Of a DNA stretch of 64,000 nucleotides, positions 58,302-64,000 are shown in pieces. The notes under the pieces were generated by a model. The model worked only from the letters and a program-made list of their open reading frames with translations. It was not told the DNA's origin and searched no databases. This DNA is from Ophioceras dolichostomum (taxonomy: Eukaryota; Ascomycota; Sordariomycetes; Magnaporthales; Ophioceraceae). The stretch is taken from NCBI GenBank assembly GCA_003049485.1, contig PYST01000004.1:186001-250000 (forward strand), in the 5' to 3' direction. Position numbers and translations under genes: made by a program. Numbering within the stretch: the first letter of the stretch is position 1; the number at the start of each line of letters is the position of its first letter.

Positions 58302-60471
58302 TTAATCCCATTTTCGGTGCTCGAACGTCAAAGGGCAGTCATCCTGTGCAAGAGCTGTCAGCGGGCCGCACACTACCTCCACCATCATGTCCTCTCGCTA
58401 CGGGGTAAAAAGAGGGCAAGTCAACATACCTTGGGGAAGATGGTGGCAAAGACCTTGATCTCCTCCGAGATGGGGGTGGGGTGGTGCTTCCACCTCAGCT
58501 GCAGGGAGGCCATTCCGATAAACAGGGCAAGGTTCATCTGAGCATAGTGCTGGCCGAGGCAGACATGGGGGCCAACGCCGAACACGAGCCAGTTCTTCGC
58601 GCCCTTCTCTTCGGCATCGCCTGTGTAATACCGCTCAGGGTCGAACGTCTCAGGCTCCTTGTACACCTCGGGGTCCCACAGAGCAGGGACCGTCGCCGGG
58701 ATAATCATGGCACCTGCAAGTTCCCGTCGGTCAGCATCAGTCGGTGTCGGTCAGACGGCGCAAAACGCAAAACATCGAGCCCTGTGAGAGCGCAATCTCG
58801 AGCTACCCAACAAATCAGGCTCAGAGTCGAGAGTGCCGCAGAGAAAAAGCGACCTACCCTTGGGAACTGTGTAATCCTTGGTGATGGGGAACGGCTTCTT
58901 CGCGACATAGGGGACCATGATAACCGGGGGCCGGTACCGGAGGAGCTCCTTGACGACGGCGCGGGTGTACTTCATCGACTCGAGTTCGGTGAGGTTCACG
59001 GAACCGAACGGGTTGCCACCGCGAACCTTGAGGTTCTCCTCGCGGACGCGGTCGAGCACGTCGGGCCGCTGGGCCATGGTCTGGAACAGCCAGGTGGCAG
59101 CGCTGCTGGTGGCGTCCTGCGAGGCGAACAGGAAGGTGAAGACGGTCTTGGAGATCTCGACGTCGGTGAAGTCGCGCAGGAGCGGGCTCGGCTTGACCAT
59201 GTCGTCGGTGATGAGGCCCTCGGCCTCGGCATCGCGCCACTTCTTCGACTCGACCATCTCCTTCACCCAGGCATCCATAATGCAGGTGACCTCACCGCCG
59301 GCCGCCATGCGGACCTTGCTCTTGGCCGCGCACTTGGCGAACTCCTGGATCACCACGTCGGCGGCCTTCTTGCCGTACCAGGTCTTGGTGTAGGGGATGA
59401 TGATGGGGAAGTTGACCAACTCCATCGCGGCCGTGATCAGGTAGTAGTCGTCGGCGATCTTCTTGACGGCCTCGTCCGAGATGTAGTGGCCGACGAAGCT
59501 GCGGCAGGACACGGCCGTGATCACCTCGCGGAACATGGTCATGAACGGCACCGGCGCGCCCTTGGCGTCCTCGGTGATCTTGACGAACTGCTTCAGGTAG
59601 TTGTTGTACACCTCGTGCTGGCCCGGCAGGTAGCACTCGAGCGCCCTGCGGGTGAAAAGCCCGTTCAGACCCTTGCGGTAGTCGACGTGCGACTTGCCGT
59701 CCAGGAACACCCAGTTGTCATGGCCGAGGAGCTTGGGGGCGGCGTCGACCACGCAGGGCCGGACGAAGCTTGGCGACTGGAAGATCTTGCGGGCGAGCTC
59801 GCGATCGGATGCGATAACGACAAACCTATCATCAGCCGGCGAAACGCATTTCAAGCGTGCCTCGTTGGTTAGTTTGTGCGTCCGTCTGTCCAGCAGCTAT
59901 CCCAGGTACCTTGCCAATGCACTATCCCGAGATGCTCCCCCTCCCCGTCCCCCTCTCTGGTTTGGCTGCAAGGAAACGTGGCGAGGATGGAGGTACGCAC
60001 TTATGGAAGACGGAGACGCAGCTGAGGGGGCCGCTCAGCCATTTTGCGTAATATTCTTCCCACTTGGGGTTGATCGACTGGAGGAAGGGTCCCATAAACG
60101 GCAGCTTCATCGAAGGCCCGACGATCGAACCCTTCTGCCGGTGGTAGCTGACTGTTATGCGCGAACACAGGAACGATAAGCATCAGTTATGGGGATCAGT
60201 CATCACGATCGGTGACCACCTAGCCGGGGCCACAGAACCAAACAATGACAGATGGGAAATAAAAACCGGGGGATGGAAGGAAGAAGGCGCCCTTACGTTG
60301 GTCATAGGCGACAAGCACCAGCCCAATCGACAGGAGAATCTGCCATAGGCTGGCCTGGAAGAACGCAGCAATCACCGGTTCGAGGGGCGCGGGGATCTGG
60401 ACATTCGAGCCCTGCACGACTCGCGCCAGCGGCGACGTGAACGCCGTGGCGTTGACGTTGATGGCATCCAT
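58302..60471 (-). CDS. ERG5: Cytochrome P450 CYP61, sterol C-22 desaturase
   Basis: Exons 60471-60297, 60151-60001, 59825-58858, 58713-58430 and 58343-58302 give 539 residues. A membrane anchor (WQILLSIGLVLVAYDQ) is followed by the conserved SYHRQKGSIVGPS, the I-helix FLFASQDATSS, the K-helix ELLRYRP (ExxR) and the heme loop FGVGPHVCLGQHYA with the Cys thiolate. The 14-codon last exon restores the C-terminus DDCPLTFEHRKWD. CYP61 introduces the C22-C23 double bond late in ergosterol synthesis in the ER. All junctions recreate family sequence: DQ|LSYH, FHK|FVVIASD, VPK|GAMIIP and IFPK|DDC. The ATG at 60471 is the first in the frame; the frame extends about 60 codons upstream but without an ATG. 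Confidence 0.96.
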
Positions 60472-62771
60472 GGCTGGTCGTCGAGGGGCAGCACACGGAA
60501 CGAGGACGGTGGGAAGGAGGACAGGAGGACAAGAGGAGGGAAGTTGGTGAAGAACCGAAGAACAGGAGGGGGAGGGGGGGAACCAAAATGTGTCCCCGCG
60601 CGGGTTGATGCGGGAGAATTCAAAACTCCTCCTGCTCGCTTGCTTGCTTGCGTGGGGCAAGTCAAGTCGGTCAACAACAAAAAAGTGGCTGGCAACTTAG
60701 GTTACTTCTGCTTTCACTCTCGTTGTTTTCTCCTCACCGTACCGTTCCGGAAAAGAAGCAAACAAAAAGGGCTCGAGGACGGAAATCGGGAGAAACGGCT
60801 CTTGATATGGGAACGTTAGGGTATCAGTAGAAAATATGGAGCGCCCAGTTTTATTTTTTTTTTCTTCGACAAGGCCCTATCTCGCTTTGTGTAAATTAGG
60901 AATGGTCGGTTGGAGGGACGTCCATAGTCTCCATACTCCAGTCTGCGAAAAGAAGAAAATGTGACTTTATCCTAGATTCCCCGGAGATGGAACTGACTGG
61001 GGTCTGGTGGCTTTGATAGAATGAACAGGGGAGACTGACTGTTCCCGGGCTCAACAGCATTCCGGATGGGCAGCACTTGCGTGTGTGGGAGGTATGTGAC
61101 TGCATATACTTCAACAACTTGTAGTGCAGGCAGGTACGTATAGTATCATGTGCCCGCTGTAAACCAAAGGCCCCGGGCAAGTAAAAAGACCGCAGAGTGG
61201 GCAGGTGTGATAACTGACACCCGCCTCGGCCTGCTTCGATGCTGTGCCTCGCATACAACCCAAGGAGGGGACTTGTGCCTGCTGTCCAATGCACCCTGCA
61301 CTGATGAGCCTACCGCCCTTAATTCTACACGTATTCCCACAGGATGATGCGACCTCCCTTCAGAGATCCCAAAACTGCTTAACATGCTTAGAGGCTTTGT
61401 GAACAAGAGGCTTTGTGAACCCCCTATCGTCGCGCTGATTCCATTGATCCGTTCCTTCCTCACCCAAGACAGCCGTGGAGCTCCACGGAGCTCCATCCAG
61501 GTACGTTGCACATCAGAAAGAACCGCGACCGGCGAGCCGGCCCCCGCATGGAGGATTCCCAAAATCAGGAAGGGCCTGGGGAAGCAATGGTTGATGATGG
61601 TTGTGGCTTCTGAATCAGCTGCTTTACAAAGGCAGGAGGAGGACACCACAGAATTTGAGCTTCACTTTCTCGCAAGCCACCTGGTATTCACACGTTTTGT
61701 TGAGGATGTTGAGAGGGAGAGGGGAGCTTGAGGTTACGGGACGCGAATAGCTCCGAGGCGGTGAGTGATGATGAGCAGCCTCAAGGGTCTTAGCGCCGCC
61801 AAATGTTTTATGATCCTTCCCTTTTCTGCCCATCCTCCCGTCCCGTTTTGCCGGTTCTGCACGTAAGGAACCTCTGAGGCCCCTGGCCTTGGCCAGGTGT
61901 CAAACCCCCGCCCGCCGTGGCCCCCAGCTCGATCCATGCTTGGCGCCGATCCACTGCCATCTAATGGTCTATTCGAGGTATAATTATTTCTCAGGACAGA
62001 AAGCCTGTTCTACTAGGACTTCTGTTCAAATCATGAGATATCCAACGTGATATAGAGTTCCTTCTTCTTCTCTGCTTTATCATTATAATCTGAACTCTCT
62101 TTTACTGTTCTACGTCAAGCTATGCCGCCCAGAACTTCTGATGGTTGCATCGTCCAGCATCTGGCAGAGCCCCTCATGTGTGCCTCGATCGCCATCAATC
62201 TGCAGATGCGGTCCGATTGGTCAATGCTCGGATTCGTATTCGTGATCGCAAGACATCATTGATTGATCAAAGCTACCACTTGTGCACACACAGCACGGGC
62301 AGCATCAAATAAGAACGAGGAGAACGGGCCTGCTTGGTCAGCGCAATGGAATCATCATTGCTCGGTGATCGATACACCGACCCACCTGTCAAAAAGGAAT
62401 ATGTATAGTCGTCTGTCCAGGAAGTTGTCGCCGACAGCGCCTGGTGCAGTGAATAATTGCAAGCCCCCTTATTCGTCGAACTAGAAGCAGGAGAGCTTGT
62501 ACGTCATCATCATTGGAAGACGCTCCGCAAAAGCAAAATAGTATGCACGAAAATGAGACGGGCACTAGGCAGTATGTTATGGGTATCTCGAATGTTTAGC
62601 GTTAATGTCGTCGCATCAGCGAAAAGCTGTCTCGCCGCGTCTCGCCGTTGCCCGCCCTTCAATCTGTATGGAAATGGAAAATATGCCACAATGGTTGTTC
62701 CTGGCAGGGCGGTCACTAGCGCAGGAACCAAAGGACGGACTCCGACGAAGACGCACGCAGAAAAAAAATCG
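60472..62771. other. Intergenic region between KRR1 3' end and ERG5 5' end
   Basis: The ERG5 promoter lies at the left and the KRR1 3' UTR at the right. The middle (about 61.0-62.6 kb) has only short unrelated open frames and no clear repeat. Confidence 0.55.
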
Positions 62772-63734
62772 TCATGCATTCGTCTTCCGCTTTTTGCTCT
62801 TCTCGCCGGGCTCCTCTGGCGGCACGAAGTCTTTTTCGCGTTCCCTCCTCTTCTCCTCCTTCCTCAGTTTCGCTTTCTCCTCCCTCTCGGCCTCGGTCGC
62901 CCTCCGCTTGGCCTCCTTGCCCAAAAAGTACTCGCCGCTCTCGATCTGCTTGTCGATCTTGCTCTTCTCCGGCGCGGGCGGGAAGGGCGTGCGCGGCTTC
63001 TGGCTCTTGTCGGTGACCTTGAAGGGCACCCTCCGGCGGCTGAGGCTGCGCTTCTTGAAGTTCGGCAGGAACCTGTCCCAGGACTCGTTGGCGAGCTGGG
63101 GGTCCTTGGCGAGCTCGCGCTTCACCATCAGCTCCTTGATGAGATATATCGGGTGGATGTTGTGCATGCAGTCCTCCACCACCCTCCGCACCTCCTTGAG
63201 GCCCTTGAACGGCCCCATGGCCGAGACGGTGTTGCCGTGCACGAGGATGTAGGTCGAGGTCAGCAGCTCGAGCGCCTTGAGCGTGCTCCCGTTGGGGCCT
63301 AATATCCTCTGCCGCCGCTTGACGAACCGCTCCTTGTTCCGGATGAGGTTCCTGATCTTGATGATGTCGCACGCGACGCCGTCCTCCAGGATCTTGATGG
63401 CCTGCGGGGCCGGCACGCTCCGGGCGAGGAGCTTGATGAGATCGCGCGCATTTAGGATGGCGGCCGGGTCGAAGGTCTTTCGTGTCGTCTTGACCGTCAT
63501 CGAACCCTCGACGAGGTCTAGCGTCGTCGCGATGCCGTACCGTTCCAAAGCGCGGGAAACGAGGGGCCAGCTCTGCTTCAGGTACACTTCCCTGTATTTT
63601 GGGAAGAGTGTGACGAACGATGACTCCTCAGCAAACGTGCCGCCGGCATTGTCGGCTGGCGTGAAGGCATCGACCTTCCATTTGTCGATATCATCGGTAT
63701 CCCACGGTTTTGGCTTCTTGTGTGTAGAGGGCAT
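62772..63734 (-). CDS. KRR1: KRR1, small-subunit processome KH protein
   Basis: A single exon of 320 residues. The start is the ATG at 63734 (MPSTHKKPKPWDTDDIDKWK), which matches the family's N-terminus; the open frame runs further upstream but only through basic low-complexity codons in a poly-A/T tract. Conserved blocks include SSFVTLFPKYREVYL, KTFDPAAILNARDLIKLLAR and the KH region (CDIIKIRN and RQRILGPNGSTLKALELLT). The C-terminal third is strongly basic with long Lys/Glu/Arg helices. Krr1 is a nucleolar pre-40S assembly factor that contacts U3-processome components and is needed for early 18S rRNA cleavages. The remaining 266 bases to the window edge (63735-64000) hold its promoter and no other gene. 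Confidence 0.96.
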   Translation of the reverse strand: MPSTHKKPKPWDTDDIDKWKVDAFTPADNAGGTFAEESSFVTLFPKYREVYLKQSWPLVSRALERYGIATTLDLVEGSMTVKTTRKTFDPAAILNARDLIKLLARSVPAPQAIKILEDGVACDIIKIRNLIRNKERFVKRRQRILGPNGSTLKALELLTSTYILVHGNTVSAMGPFKGLKEVRRVVEDCMHNIHPIYLIKELMVKRELAKDPQLANESWDRFLPNFKKRSLSRRRVPFKVTDKSQKPRTPFPPAPEKSKIDKQIESGEYFLGKEAKRRATEAEREEKAKLRKEEKRREREKDFVPPEEPGEKSKKRKTNA

Positions 63735-64000
63735 TTTGGTTGATTGATTGATTGACGATGTTCCGATTCCAACTCTGAGATCCTCGCTTCTCTTTTTTTT
63801 TTTTTTTGACTTTGGAGGCTGCAGCGAAACGGCGCCCCACCACGCCCACCACTCAGTGGCAAGCAATTGGCCGCAGTTAGCTGCCAGGTGTTGCCGGGCC
63901 GCCAGCCTTTGAAAGGGCGTTTGAATACAGCCTCAGGCACTCATTCGAATAGAAAATATCACCAATAGATTCCGTTGGAGCCAAAATTCTCGCCTGTGCG

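Noticed and set aside
60472..60660. N-terminal extension of ERG5
   Set aside because: The frame is open upstream but contains no ATG, and the sequence has no similarity to CYP61 N-termini; it is more likely leader sequence.

Overview
This window reads as nuclear DNA of a filamentous ascomycete, most likely a Sordariomycete. The genes carry short spliceosomal introns (about 60-200 nt, GT...AG, with CTAAC/CTGAC-like branch points), exons are GC-rich, and the gene set includes class VI chitin synthase, Hsp88, a CYP61-type sterol desaturase and NAD(P)H nitrate reductase. There is no sign of plasmid, phage or organelle sequence. I found no tRNA, rRNA, CRISPR array or intact transposon.

Seventeen protein genes are supported. 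In order they are: HRQ1-type helicase (3' part only, +); a divergent CaCA/CAX-type cation exchanger (+); nitrate reductase (-); UPF2/NMD2 (+); class VI chitin synthase (+); Hsp88/Hsp110 (+); eIF5B (-); a large MMS1_N/CPSF-A-type propeller protein (-); a TBC1D20/Gyp8-like Rab GAP (+); VPS52 (-); eIF5A (+); RRN7 (+); ubiquitin-eL40 fusion (+); a YIPF1/2-like Golgi membrane protein (+); a mitochondrial single-domain rhodanese (-); ERG5/CYP61 (-); and KRR1 (-). Exon boundaries were worked out by eye from splice signals, reading-frame continuity and family sequence, so they are models and not transcript evidence.

Spacing is uneven. The stretch from 48.9 to 60.5 kb is dense, while intergenic gaps of 2.3-4.3 kb lie before the exchanger, UPF2, chitin synthase, TBC and KRR1 genes. 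These gaps hold microsatellites, small tandem repeats, a recurring TACCTAGGTA palindrome and one short assembly gap inside a poly-C run, but no gene I can support. Seven genes serve translation, ribosome production or protein quality (UPF2, eIF5B, eIF5A, RRN7, ubiquitin-eL40, KRR1, Hsp88). The others cover nitrate assimilation, cell wall, ergosterol, vesicle transport and genome maintenance. Nothing suggests a biosynthetic cluster.

The points most worth a second look are: a ubiquitin-eL40 start codon split by an intron and completed in a 7-nt microexon; three stop-free introns of 3n length (UPF2, hsp88, VPS52); three consecutive perfect hairpins upstream of eIF5B; the loss of both GNxxE motifs in the cation exchanger; and a NIT4-like palindrome beside paired GATA sites about 1 kb upstream of nitrate reductase.
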